NCBI RefSeq assembly: GCF_040183065.1
Contig: NC_091119.1
Coordinates: 104,522,263-104,586,262 of the forward strand
Length of the DNA stretch: 64,000 nucleotides
Origin: Periplaneta americana
Lineage: Eukaryota; Arthropoda; Insecta; Blattodea; Blattidae
Reading direction: 5' to 3'
Position 1 is the first letter of the stretch, and each line of letters starts with the position of its first letter. Below the pieces are notes generated by a model. The model made no database searches. It was not told the origin of the DNA and worked only from the letters and a program-made list of their open reading frames with translations. A program made the translations under genes and the position numbers. Below are positions 1 to 11,719 of the stretch, piece by piece.

Positions 1-1671
1 TGGATTCACGTGGCAATGACGTGGTAAAAAACATTTAGCAATAATGTAAGCATCCTGCTTTTCTGGTAAATAATTTTATTAAACAGAAAGCGGTTGAATG
101 TCGAAATTATATACGTAACAGCACGAAAGGTTTAATAACCTAACGCGTTACAGAGGGACAATGTAGCTGTGCTCTTGCGCACTTCCTCCTTTCCCATCTA
201 GTCTTGCTCCCGACTTGCTTCTACCGTCACTGAACGCACGGCTGCCACATCTTGTCACATTGTTATTTTGTTACCGATCTATTATGAAATTACGGCCAAT
301 CCGTCAATGTTAGGCAACTAACCAATATATTGCACAATTGTTGGTATGTTACGCTACAGAATTCCCCAACATCACCTCTTCAATGTCTCTGATTTCCTCT
401 GAATACGCATTCCAAAAATGAAGTAAAAATTCTGCTTTTCTCAAAACCTTCCACAAAAGAATTCAATGATATTAGACTTTATCTTTAGCTCAATGATTCT
501 TCTTTCAAAAGAGATCTATTTAGTCCCCTTCCACTCTATATATGCTATAGAGGACCTGCGCGCCATCCGAGAATATAATGCCAACAGGTGGACCATCGAG
601 TCTGAGCTCTGACAGAACCAGGTCTCCCTCTCAGATGAGCACTTCATAAGCATCAGGGCCCGGAGCTCCAAGACCTTCCTATATCGCCACCGTAAATCCG
701 TGCTATTCCCATCACTTCACCTCAGCCAGTTTCAAATACTTCAGATGATAAATAAAATGAGAGGAAGTAGAGAATTGGTGGAATTATAGTTGAGATATGG
801 GAATATTGTGAGATATATCCTCTTTTTCCACCACAAATTTAATCTCGATCTGATTGTGGATCGAAGCCGGGCCGCCTGGATGGTGGAGCAGAACTCTAAT
901 GCTTATCCACAGACACGGCAACAAAGTGTGAGTTCAATGTAAAAACATTTAGCAATAATGTAAGCATCCTGCTCTTCTGGTAAATAATTTTATTAATAGA
1001 TAAGTGGAGGGAAATCATTATTATCCCAGCCTTGTGCAATCAGGAAGAAGTTCGCAGCACAGCTCGTATGCAATGCAAGTTGGACGTGGAGCAAAGAGGT
1101 TGTAATTCAAAACTTGTAAATGCAATAAATTTCTTCCTCTCCTTTTCCTCAGTAAACGTGTAGACTGCTACTAAAACAGATACTAATGACCTAGTCTATA
1201 AACTGGAAATTAAGCCAGGTGACCGCAGTGGATGATCAGGTCCGCGATGCTGATCAGTTTTATTTCCTGAAATTCTTCGGGACACAACATATATTCCCGA
1301 GGTATCGATTGATGCCTGAAGTTGCTTAAACCTGAACAATTCCGGAAAATTTGGGAAATACCTGTGATAACACAACATCCACCTCACATTTCATACCTGT
1401 TGCATAATCAATAAGGCCCAATATATCTGTGCAGATGTTTATTGAAAAGGCTGTGTCCCGTGAGAAGTCCTTTACCTTTCGTAAGATTTTCCTTCAAAAA
1501 ATGCGGTCATTATATACTCCCGAAATTAAACAAGGTCTTTCGTAATACCCTACATAAAGCCTTAAGGACAACATCGACGATTCAGTAATTGAACTAAGCA
1601 TTGAAATTGTTACTGACCTTAATACTAAAATTTGTCAATGAATTTTACACTGCAATGCTCTTTTAACTCAC
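1..1671. other. Region downstream of GR-1, probable intron
   Basis: No supported gene. About 1250-1671 is similar to about 6745-7142, so the GR-1/GR-2 duplication carried roughly 400 bp of downstream sequence. I read the minus strand here for a C-terminal receptor exon (TYxxxxxQF) and found none. A short minus-strand open stretch at 1196-1387 is not preserved in the matching segment near 6745-6850, so I do not call it an exon. Confidence 0.4.
27..996. repeat. 56-bp direct repeat, copies 914 bp apart
   Basis: The copies lie at 27-82 and 941-996 and differ at one base. Both end in an AT-rich stretch and the sequence beyond them does not match. They could be a segmental duplication or remains of terminal repeats. 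The element type is unknown. Confidence 0.6.
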
Positions 1672-2530
1672 CTCGGTTGAAGTGATCCCACAACAGTAAA
1701 TGATATACAGGGGTTTTAGCACGTACATCACCATCCATGTTATAAACATAAGTGCCTTCTTAACGTAATCAGTTCTCGATATAGAGAGAAACGATAGGAA
1801 GTACAGATTTTACACTACAATAGCAAAGGAAGTGGTAAAATTAACTAGAACTTGGTATGAGTATAATTTGTTGATATGTTCTGAGAGTCGGCACTGATAG
1901 TTCCAGCGATTCAGAAGACTAAGAACACTTATTTTAGACACTGTTCTGGTCCCAGACTTGTTTCTGAACTTTGTTTCTGAATTAAGATGAAGTATGTCTG
2001 TGTTGATATTAGCGAACTCTTGTTTTATCACCAACAAGAAAGAGAGAAACTGAAACTCAGGTATGGCCAGTGAAATCTCGCAGAATAGGTTAAGAGCGAT
2101 AAAATCATTCATCTAAATTATGCTCATATGTCATAAACAAAAGATAGGATGCAAAGAGGAACAGTAGATCTGTCGGTATGAATAGCAGTGATGTCATTGT
2201 GACGCGCTGATGTCTGAACACCAGCAAACTGTTCAGCATGTTGACAATACTACCGAGATGCATGTAATTCAGGAATACGATAGACACGTACGTAACAAAG
2301 AAAAGCGATATCTGTGCATATCCAATTACTTTGGAAAATAAAAATTGTAAGTGATAGAAGTTGAAAATTGTGTCCATTAGTAATACAACGGCATTGCTCA
2401 ACACCACGAAACCACTTAATGTAGACCATGGACGAGACAGTGTCCACTCTTCATGTTGTACATTCTTGTACGGGAATAAGCACAAGATTCTAGAAAATCT
2501 GAATACTAACAACACTAAGGTATTTGTCAT
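1672..2530 (-). pseudogene. GR-1: gustatory receptor long exon, pseudogene
   Basis: This is a duplicate of GR-2 (7143-8003) over the whole exon and both flanks. The start at 2530 matches the GR-2 start (both begin MTNTLVLLVF). A 2-bp deletion near 2105-2120 shifts the frame and brings a TGA in frame. A second lesion near 1805-1810 turns a serine codon of GR-2 into TAA. The exon is 859 bp against 861 bp in GR-2, which fits the 2-bp loss. The splice donor GTGAGT is still present at 1666-1671. The protein would have been a multi-membrane chemoreceptor of the insect 7tm_7 family. Two independent lesions make it a pseudogene unless they are assembly errors. Family assignment rests on GR-2 and on its place in the array. 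Confidence 0.8.
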
Positions 2531-3372
2531 CGTAAGTTGGGAAGAGTTATTATATGTAGTTTGGGCGATGTAACTTCTGTGAGTCTTTGCCTACTGCATG
2601 CTTTTGCGTCAAACTTAGGATAATTAATATTTTCTTTCATTATATTTGCTTACTAACTCTCTTTATTGTGTTTTATCTGGAATTAATCTAAATAAGTAGG
2701 TATACAATGTATAATATATTCATAAATTTGAAGTGGATTATGGAATAATCAACTAATGAACGCACACAAAATATTATAGTAAAAGCAATACAAACAGAAA
2801 ACGTCTTATCTTAATAACATAATTATTTTAAGTGAAATTTGTTTTGTAATATTATTCTTATTTTACTAAATGTTTTGCTATGTTTTCTTAACATTTTTCA
2901 TGAAGTTGGACGTAGAGCATAAAGATGTATGGGGGACGTATTTTTAGGTATATGAATTTAAACATAGGTAATAGATTTTCCTGTTGTCAGCGAGAATATT
3001 CAGGATCAATAAGACGAGATTATGGCGAAAAGGAAGCAACAATAATAAATGATAAATTGACAAAAGGTTCATATAATATCCACGACACTTTGAATATATT
3101 TTTGCTTCATTGTTTTGTATTATCTTGTTATTTTTGATTGTTAGAAATAAGAGTTTTTATTTTATTCGTTTATGTGAAAATAGACTCAAATTTCAGCAGA
3201 ATTAATGCAAGGAAGAAGATGCTGATTATGAAACGAAATTTATATACATTTATTTGAGAAAAGAAAACTGTCCAGAACAATGGAAGCAGTACATATTTGT
3301 ACACAACTTTCAGAATGGGGAACTAGAGATGGGTAAAAAATAACACAACAGTTATTTTGGAACTGTTCCGGT

Positions 3373-3644
3373 CTCGGAACTGTTGCAAAAATGAACAGTA
3401 GGTCGGAACCTCCTGTTCCGAAATAACAGTGTTCCGACTCCGAGCTGCTCACTTGCCCAGCTGTTGCGGGCTCGCAGTACCGCGTTGCACAGGGTATGTT
3501 CCGACTCTCTCGGAACTGTTGCAAAAATGAACAGTAGGTCGGGACCTCCTGTTCCGAAATAACAGTGTTCCGACTCCGAGCTGCTCACTTGCCCAGCTGT
3601 TGCGGGCTCGCAGTACCGCGTTGCACAAGGTATGTTCCGACTCC
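3373..3644. repeat. 136-bp tandem duplication, two copies
   Basis: Copies 3373-3508 and 3509-3644 are nearly identical and lie inside the hAT element. The unit repeats the string gttccga and its complement several times, so it can fold on itself. Confidence 0.8.
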
Positions 3645-4311
3645 GAGATAACAGTCGGAACGTCGGAGCTTGTTCCGATGAACCGACAGCTGCAGTTACA
3701 CTGTTCTCGTTGTTCTTTATGTTATACTTGGAACTTCGTTGGATGAAGTTGGTACTTGAAACTCTCACGTGGTTGGAGGGGGGCGCATGGAAATTGAAAT
3801 CCTTGCGGTGGCGCGAACTTTAATATCAACATTTGTAAGACTGGCCAATCATCTGTAATGTTATAGTAAGTATTTAATAATCTGTAATATTCATTCCCGC
3901 TTTATGGTTTATTTCACCATTAGTTGACTAATTCTGTTTTATAAACATTCTACAAAGTCATAAAGTACGCATACTATTATTAATTCATTGATCAGCTGAT
4001 TCTATACAAAGGTTAAAGTCGTAAATGGTAATGAGTGGTTTAGTTACAATGTCTGTATGTCGTTTGTTGAGGTTAAGTCTGACAAGCACAAGTTTTTGTG
4101 CTATCTTCTCTGTTATCAAAGAACGACAAAAATATTGTAGCATTATTTGTTGGAAACTACCCATATAAGTACTGATTTGGAGAGCGAGGTTTAATGCGAA
4201 GTTTAAATTACACTTTGGTAAAGATGCGATTCCAACATTTTACTAACCCACTGCGGGGTTTCCAGGTTTCAGTACTGCCAATATATATCTTTTTTATTTA
4301 TGAAATTGTAA

Positions 4312-4312
<1 letters not shown>

Positions 4313-4362
<50 letters not shown>
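4313..4362. repeat. ATT microsatellite
   Basis: About 50 bp of uninterrupted ATT repeats inside the hAT element. Confidence 0.95.
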
Positions 4363-4364
<2 letters not shown>

Positions 4365-6451
4365 ACTGCATTAAGAAAAGTAAAAATAAAAATTAATGAT
4401 TTGTTTTTTTTATTATGTAATAGAGAGAAGAGAAATTACATACCATATGTTTTAAATGTTATGTTATTTTTTTTAGTTGGCTACCATGTCTTTATAACTT
4501 TATGTACGAAAACAAAGTGTTGTATTCTGTCCTTGTAGTCAACAGCTGTTTAATTACTAACATTAAGCTTTTGAGTTCTGTCCGCATGCACAGCAATTTT
4601 CCAAAATCGATTCGAATGTGCATTGCAGTGCCATCTATAGATAAGAATGTGTACTATGTCATGCCTATGAGTGCTCCAGTGTGAGCAGCATGGTAAAGAG
4701 GGAGGGTACTGTACCGTTCGTTTGAACGACTCAACGACACCGACTCATCACCACTGGTGACTGTTATTTCGGAACTGTTATTTGGAACATAGTATTTTTT
4801 CGGAACCGGAACAGTCGGAACTGTTCCGGGAAAAGAACAACTTCGCCCATCACTATGGGGAACATACTATCTGTAGTAACTTTCGAGGAATATCACTTTT
4901 GTTGACGTCGTAGAAAATTTTGTCCGATATTATTTTGAGAAGAATAACTCCATATGTAGATTAAATTATAGGGAATCATCAGTGAGGTGTAAGGCGCATT
5001 ACATCGACTAGTGATCAGAGTTTCTGTATTCGACAGATATTGGAGAAAAAAATTAGAGTATAAGGGTATAGTACATCAATTATTTATAGATTTCAAAAGA
5101 CATATGATTCGGTTTAGAGAGGAATTTTATATAATTTTCTTATTAAATTTGGTATTCCCAAGAAACTAGTTCGATTAATTAAAATGTGTCTCAGTGAAAC
5201 TTACAGCAGAGTCCGTATAGGCCAGTTTCTGTCGGATGCTTTTCTAATTCACTGCGGACTAAAGCAAGGAGATGCACTATCACTTTTACTTTTTCACTTT
5301 GCTCTATAATATGACATTAGGAAAATCCAGGATAACAGAGAGGGTTTGGAATTGAACGGGTTACATCACCTGTTTGTCTTTTCCGATGACGTGAATATGT
5401 TAGGAGAAAATCCACAAATTACTAAGGAAAATACGGAAATTTTACTTGAAGCAAGTAAAGAGATAGCTTTGAAAGTGAATCCCGAAAAGATAAAGACCTA
5501 TGATTATGTTTCATAACCAGAACACAGAACATAGTACAAAATGGAAATATAAAAATTGTAAATTTATCCTTTGAAAAGATAGAAAAATTCAAATATCTGG
5601 AAGAAACAGAAACAAATATAAATTACACTCGGGAAGGAAATTAAAAGCATAATAAATAGGGAAAATGCCTGTTATTATTCGGTTGATAAGCTTTTGTCAT
5701 CCAGTCCTCTCTCAAAAATTCTGAAAGTTAGACTTTATAAAACAGTTATATTACCGGTTGTTCTCTATTGTTGTGAAACTTGAACTCTCACTTTGAGAGA
5801 GGAAGAGAGGTTAAGGTTATTTGAGAATAAGGTGCTTAGGATAATATTTGACGAGAAGTCACAGGAGAATGGAGAAAGTTACACAACGCGGAACTGCACG
5901 TATTGTATTTATTACCTGGACATAATTAGAAACATTAAATCTAGAAGCTTGAGATGGGCAGGGCATATCGCACGTATAACCGAATCCAGAAATGCATACA
6001 GAGTGTTTGTTGGGAGGCCGGTGGAAAAGATACCTTTGGAGTGGGCGTGAAGTAGATGGGAGGATAATATTAAAATGGATTTGAAGGAGGTGGGATATGA
6101 TGATAGAGACTGGAATAATCTTCCTCAGGATAGGGAACGATGGCGGGCTTATTTGAGGGCGGCAATGAAACTAAGGGTTCGCTAAAAGTCATAAGTAAGT
6201 AAGTAAATGAAAATAGACAAGTTTCATTTTCACTCTGTTTAAGAAAGTCACGAATTCACGCTGGTTGTGACTGTCTTACGTCCATGAGAAAACAATATTA
6301 ACAAAGTGAATATATTTTAAGTATACCGCCTTGCACATAAATAACGCTTTTTCATTTTGAGTTGACCCCTATTATTGACAGTATCCGATTATAAACGATA
6401 ACGCTAGATTTTTTTATTATATAACGTTTTCATTCACTTACAAGTACAGTA

Positions 6452-6649
6452 CGATTATTTAGTCCTGACAGTCGCCGGAGATGTGCACGTGGGACGGGCG
6501 AGTCCATTTAGTTACGCCAAGGGGTGTTTGGTTTATTCACTCGCTTGTCTTTACCGACTGCTCGCCCTTATCTCTACTCCGGAACTCTCCCCTCTCCTCC
6601 GATTAGTTCCCCTCTTTCGCGTCGCTGAGCTGTCAGGACTAAATAATCG
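6452..6649. mobile_element. MITE-like element with 20-bp perfect inverted ends
   Basis: CGATTATTTAGTCCTGACAG at 6452-6471 is exactly complementary to 6630-6649. The 158-bp interior is GC-richer than its surroundings and has no coding sequence I can support. I cannot see a clear target duplication, so the superfamily is open. Confidence 0.7.
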
Positions 6650-7142
6650 GTCTGTAGATTACATTACAGTTGAAAGATGGCAGTAAGCATATGCTTTGAC
6701 ATTTGCAGCATATAGCGGCTGCTTCAGCTCCGAATCCTACTGGGTTTTATTTCCTGAAAATCTTCGGGATACAACATACATATTTCTAGACGTATCGATG
6801 CCTGATATGGCTTAAACCCGAACAATTCAGTAAAATGTGATAACTCAACATCCATCCCACATTTCCTACAAGTTGGGTAATCAATAAGGACCTGTGTAGA
6901 TGCGTATGTAGATGCATAATCAAATGTCTGTGTTCTGTCAGAGGTCCGGTTGCCCTTCTTAAGATTTTCCCTTAAAAATTTCGGCCATTATATGTTCTCG
7001 AAGTTTCGACAAGACCTTTGCTAACACTCCACATAAAGTCTTAACGACAACACCGTAATTGAATTAACTATTGAACTTAACACTAATCTTAATGCAAACA
7101 CTTGTCAATGAAATGTTATAGTCCGATGCTCTCTTAACTCAC
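6650..7142. other. Intron side of GR-2, duplicated with GR-1
   Basis: From about 6745 the sequence parallels 1250-1671 beside GR-1. It holds the GTGAGT donor of GR-2 at 7137-7142. No C-terminal receptor exon was found. Confidence 0.5.
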
Positions 7143-8003
7143 CTCGACTGAAGTGATCCCACAGTAGTAAATGGTGAATAGAGGTTTTAGCATGTACGTC
7201 ATCATCCACATGACAATCATAAGTGACCCTTTAGCATAATCTGTTTTCGACGTGGAGAGAATAGATAGGAAGTACAAGTTTGACACAACCGTAGCAAAGG
7301 AAGTGGCAAAACTAACTAGAATTTGATGAGAGTATAATTTGTTGATACGTTCTGAGAGTCGGCACAGATAGCTCCAGCGATTCAGAAGACTAACAACACC
7401 CATTTTAGATACTGTTCTGTTCCCAAACTTTTTTTTATATTTTGTTTCTGATTGAAGGTGCAGTAGGTCTGCGTTGATATTGGCGAATTCTTGTTTTATC
7501 ACCAACAAGAAAGATAGAAACTGAAATTCAGGTATGGCCAGCGAAATCTCACAGAATAAGTATATGAGAGAAAAATACACTCCATCTGAGTTATACGCAT
7601 CTGTCATGAAGAACACATAGGATGCAAGGAGGAACAGGAGATCTATCAGTATGAATAGCAGTGATGTCAGGTTCATGCGCTGATTTCCGAACACCAACAA
7701 ACTGTTCAGCATGTTGACAATTCTACCGAGATGCATGTAATTCAGAGATACGATAGACACATACCCAATGCGCACAAGCGACATCTCTACGTACGCGATA
7801 ACTTTGGACAAGAAAAATTTTAAGTCATAGTATATGAAAATTGTGTCCATTAGCAATACAACTGCAATGCTGAACACCACCAAACAACTTAACACAGACC
7901 ATGGACGAGACAGTTTCCACTCTTCATGTTGTACATTCTTGTACGGGAATAAGCACAAGATTCTAGAAATTCTGAACACTAACAACACTAAAGTATTTGT
8001 CAT
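7143..8003 (-). CDS. GR-2: gustatory receptor, long N-terminal exon
   Basis: This exon encodes 287 residues of an insect gustatory receptor (7tm_7 family, a ligand-gated cation channel subunit of sensory neurons). Hydrophobic segments lie at roughly residues 37-58, 66-88, 113-132, 143-170, 225-250 and 262-281. A polar stretch with LLNRW and RINKLYS between the fourth and fifth segments is typical of the long intracellular loop of these receptors. The frame is open to the codon GAG (SVE) followed by GTGAGT, a strong phase-0 donor at 7137-7142. The translation beyond it (a single S and stop) is intron. The last membrane segment with TYxxxxxQF is missing and must come from downstream exons that I could not find. 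GR-1 is its broken duplicate. The start is supported by GR-1. No ligand can be inferred. Confidence 0.85.
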
Positions 8004-8404
8004 CGTAACTTTGGAAGAGTTTTAAGATGTAGTTCGGACGACGTAAGTTATGTGAATCTTTGTCTACTACATACGAGTACTTTTGCGTCATACTTAGGAT
8101 AATTAATATTTTCTTTCATTATATTTGCTTACTAACTCTTTTTATTGTGTTTTTATCTGGGATTAATGTAAAATAATAGGTCTACAATGTCCAATAAATT
8201 CATAAATTTGACGTCGATAATGGATTATTCAGCTAAGATACGTACACAAGAGATTATAGTGAAAGCAATATGAAAACAAAACATAAACACATAAAAACAT
8301 AATTATTTTAAGTGAAATTTGTATTCTAATATAATCCTTGTTTTCCTAAATGTATTACTGTGTTTTCTTAACACATTTCAGGAAGAACTTTAAAATGGAC
8401 ATAG
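8004..8404. other. Upstream region of GR-2, duplicated with GR-1
   Basis: This parallels 2531-2910 upstream of GR-1, including a long identical AT-rich stretch (aggataattaatattttctt). Homology stops at 8412 and resumes at 12759, which delimits the hAT stack inserted between. It presumably contains the promoter, but I see no element I can name. Confidence 0.55.
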
Positions 8405-8412
8405 TCCTAGAG

Positions 8413-8594
8413 CAGTGGTCGTCAGCACTCGCTCAAATGTGCAACGGATATGCGGTGCCATCCCGTGTGCACCGTCGTGCAGCAGGAAGAGGTAGAGAGC
8501 ATACCCGCTAGCAGCTACGAGTGCACCGTGGTGCACTGTGTTCTCTGCGGGTAATAGACTCTAGCCCCAGAGTGCTCTGCGGTAACGACCCCTG
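8413..8594. mobile_element. hAT MITE A, first of three stacked elements
   Basis: The left end reads CAGTGGTCGTCAGCACTC and the right end, read inward, CAGGGGTCGTTACCGC. An 8-bp duplication, tcctagag, lies at 8405-8412 and 8595-8602. It is 182 bp with no coding potential. Confidence 0.8.
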
Positions 8595-8602
8595 TCCTAG
8601 AG

Positions 8603-10205
8603 CATACATCGGCAAAATGTATCTCCCGATTACATCAACAGAACGCAACAAGTTCTGCTCTCAAATGGAAAGGGTGAAAGGTGGGTGAGTACGCTTCCCC
8701 CTACCACAGTATTTAATGTGCAGTGCTGGACTGTAAACTCAGAAGTACAACTTTGAACACAGTGGTTATTATTGATATGTTTTAATTCAGCTACTTCGTC
8801 ACTTTTCACAAATTTCGCTGAACAATGACTGATGAAACATAACAGAACAAAGCCGGGAGAGTAATTCAAAGAGAAATGGTATTTGAGTAACTGATCAGTC
8901 AGGAGTAAAATTACATATGGCTAATTTTAACTGTGACATGAGATGCTCATCTGTAAGACGTGTTCTTCTTTTTGGTTTTGCAATGTTCATTTTGTAAAAA
9001 AACTGTTCGCATATAATATAATGTTGAGCCAGACATGACTGTGAGTTTGGCTGCATGAGACCTAAGATTATAGTATTTTAATTCGTTTAGCAATTTGAAA
9101 ATATTAACACCTTCCATATCTTTATATTAATTTTCCGAAAACATGTTGTTTAAAAATATATAATTTCCTCTTGTAATTCTTGCATTGACTTCATTATTTT
9201 TAAACCACGTAATTGAAAATCAGTTTCAATTATTTTAAATTGAAGGAGTCTTTTATTATGAAAATCTATTTATAGTCCATTCAAGAGGTTAATGTAATAT
9301 AGCCTAGGCCTAGTAATTTTATATCTTATGTGCAGTATTGCTAAATGAGTGTAAGCGAGGACAATTAAACATGTTCTTTTGTGATAAATCATGCTTTCAT
9401 AGTCTATAAGTAAAATAAAAGAATTGCTGCTGCCGTACATATGAACTATATTTTTATTATGCCCCTGAAGCTACCGATTTAATTTGTTGAGGCGTTCTGA
9501 AATTTCGGCGAAGAATGCCAATTTTCGTCCCCCAACTAAGGAATTTCTATGTCCTATTAACAGTTAATTATTTATTAACATATTGAAATCCTAGACCAAC
9601 GAAATATATTTCAAACATAGGCGACATTTACCGGCGCTAAAAATTATTGTTATATGGAAATATATTACTGCACCTTTTCCTTCGTAAAAGCAGAAATTAT
9701 TTTCCGCGTGTCAAAAATCCGAAGAACCATTTTTTCAAGGCTAATCCACCTTACAGCTCTATAATATATATGGCAAATCTGGCATTCTTCCCCCATATAC
9801 TGGTGGAGTTTTCAGAATTGCGGATGTTTTAATGACTGATTTTATTTGGTTTATAATGTCAACAACCAATTCCGTAACATTTTTCATGCTTGTTGTTTTG
9901 CTTCTTAGTCTCCCTTGTTGAATTAGGCCTATACTGGAAGAACGTTATGTTACAATCAATGTTTAATTGTGAAATTACATGATTATAATTATATAGCCTA
10001 ATTATAACAATAATTGATATATATTTTACAAGGATCGATATTCTGACAGAAATTCACGTTTCCGTGGGATTTTCAATGGTCTTGATAATGACGTGATACT
10101 ACGAAGTCAAGCCATCAGCAAGTCCGTTGTGGTGGGGTATAGTCTTTACTACTCCGCTTCATTTGTTTCGTTTTCGGCTCGTGATTCACAAAATGCCGAC
10201 GTATG
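8603..10205 (-). mobile_element. hAT element B with transposase remnant
   Basis: The left end CATACATCGGCA and the inward-read right end CATACGTCGGCA match at 11 of 12 bases. The flanking 8-mers are tcctagag (8595-8602) and tcctggag (10206-10213). About 8840-9100 on the minus strand encodes a decayed hAT C-terminal dimerisation region: CEQFFYKMN, then RTRLTDEHLMSQLKLA. This resembles the GTF2IRD2-like and zinc-finger-BED hAT transposases, which have CEQ..S.M and R..L.DEHL at this point. A frameshift separates it from an upstream GSTLYYM stretch. The other ~1.1 kb is AT-rich and too decayed to read. Confidence 0.75.
8840..9100 (-). pseudogene. hAT transposase C-terminal fragment
   Basis: The minus strand near 9020-8905 reads ICEQFFYKMNIAKPKRR followed by TRLTDEHLMSQLKLAICNF and a stop. 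CEQ(F/L)F and DEHL are hallmarks of the hAT dimerisation domain. No DDE catalytic core is recognisable. This is the only coding trace in element B and gives it its orientation. Confidence 0.7.
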
Positions 10206-10989
10206 TCCTGGAGCAGTGATGTCAAAGCAAGCGCATTTTTCTGACCTTGACATCGTGAGCGGGCATCAAGCGCTAGATATGAAAGGAGGACGGATTATCT
10301 ATATGAATAAGCAGCCTGTTGAATTAAGAATACATTGGTGCACAAACTTCAAGTGGAACGTGGAATTTTATGTCGTTATTTTTATATGGCTTTATTCTGT
10401 TCGATATTATATAATTATATTGTCTATAAAACAAAAGTACTAACACCAATTTCTTAATAATGCAGTTCTGTTTAAAAATTAATATAAGGAGTTAAGAAGG
10501 AATATTCGCATAAACCCCATAGTAGTACAACTATACTGTACTAAGTGAATGAAACACATCTTTTGTGAAGAAAGTGATATCCTAGAGAAAGAGTCTAAGT
10601 ATGACATAATAAGTTGAAATTAATATTGCTGGTATATTTGGACTTATAAACGCAATCAATAAACTAATCAAAATAATATTATAGGACAAAGCAAAGTTAC
10701 CTAGATATATGTTTTAACTGTAACTAACATTACATAACAAAACTCTTATCGCTTTATGCTTTTAAGTTGATATTGGTGCGCAACTTCCTATCATCAGAAT
10801 ATTAAATTGTTTTCTCGAATTCTGATGAAGCTATAGAGTTGACGTTTTACCAAAACATGGGCACATATTTTTTTGTTTATGATGTAATAATAGGTGCTTT
10901 CTTAATTCATTTCCTTACAAACATTTTCCATGCGAATGTTTTCAAAATCCATTTTGAATCTTGCGTACACTACTTTTAACACTTGAATA

Positions 10990-11702
10990 TAAGTAATTGA
11001 TTAACTAGCGGACTTACTCGTGTTAATTATGTAAGTCTGTGCGGCTTACAGCTGTTTCGGTGCTTCATCACACCATCCTCAGAGTCTACTAGATCTCGGC
11101 GTCATCTCGAACTTCTCTGCCTGTTGTGTGGGTGCGTTTGATTGTTGAAAGGTGTTGAAAAGTGGAGTCAAATAGTGTTTGTGTACTGAAATTGATCTGT
11201 GTGTTGAGAATTTGATCAGGGCGTGTTTTAGTGTGTCTGTATATTTCATATTGTTCTAGTGTGTTGAGTTTTTGGTTTTTGGGTTGTATTTGTAGGATTT
11301 CCATGTCCGCATTTATGTTATTGTATGTATGGTTAGCATTGGTTATGTAATCGGCGTATGTAGATGTATTGTGTCCTCTGGTTATTGCTTTAATGTGTTC
11401 TTTGTAGCGTGTTTGAAATGATCTGCCTGTCTGTCCAATGTAGAACCTGTCGCAACTATTACATGTGAGTTTGTATACACCTGTGTGGTCGTATTTATTT
11501 GTTAGTGTTGTTTGTGTGTTAAGATGTCTTTGTAGTGTGTTTTCTGTTCTGTATGCTTTGTTGTATTTCTGCTTTCTGAATGAAGATGCGATCTTATGTG
11601 TGCTTTTGTTTTCATATGTTAGTGTGATGTATTTCTTTGTGTTCTTGTGTTTGTGTTGTGTTTTGCGTCTTTTGTGTTTGTTAAGTTTTTGTTTTGTCTT
11701 TC
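10990..11702 (-). mobile_element. Penelope-like retroelement fragment, arm 1 (GIY-YIG)
   Basis: The minus strand encodes the C-terminal part of a Penelope-like element. The GIY-YIG endonuclease core is GVYKLTCNSC then FYIGQTGRSFQTRYKEH, followed by a basic, Asn/Thr-rich tail ending near 11089. No reverse-transcriptase part is present, so the copy is 5'-truncated at the centre of the palindrome. The frame is open from about 11895 to 11089 only because it reads through the loop and into arm 2 before entering arm 1. The outer 100 bp (10990-11090) are non-coding and match arm 2. Confidence 0.85.
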
Positions 11703-11719
11703 TTATGATGTTGTCTATC

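Larger units (their letters stand above)
3324..4855. mobile_element. Non-autonomous hAT element inside the RTE copy
   Basis: The ends are imperfect inverted repeats: TAGAGATGGG on the left and TAGTGATGGGCG when read inward from the right. A perfect 8-bp target duplication, tggggaac, lies at 3316-3323 and 4856-4863, the length typical of hAT. Removing the element restores continuous RTE homology, which confirms the boundaries. I see no transposase. Inside are a 136-bp tandem duplication and an ATT microsatellite. Open frames at 3240-3768 come from the tandem repeat and do not look like genes. Confidence 0.85.
3175..6206 (+). mobile_element. RTE-type LINE copy, 5'-truncated, split by a hAT element
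   Basis: This is a plus-strand relic of the RTE family seen whole at 50056-53236. Its 5' part (about 3175-3323) aligns with the region encoding the PEQW motif of the long copy. Alignment stops at 3323 and resumes at 4856 on the far side of a hAT insertion. Recognisable pieces after the break are the reverse-transcriptase palm near 5380 (a degenerate VFSDDVNML) and the C-terminal region near 5790-6190. The 3' end is a short AAGT repeat tail at about 6190-6206. Stops and frameshifts are scattered throughout, so it is dead. Confidence 0.85.

Noticed and set aside
1250-1390. Possible C-terminal exon of GR-1
   Set aside because: The related stretch beside GR-2 has a stop and no TYxxxxxQF motif, so conservation reflects duplication of non-coding sequence.
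3240-3768. Two overlapping minus-strand frames with repeated peptides
   Set aside because: They reflect the 136-bp tandem duplication in a non-coding hAT element.
10093-10443. Plus-strand 116-codon frame
   Set aside because: It crosses the junction between two hAT elements at 10206 and shows no family motif.
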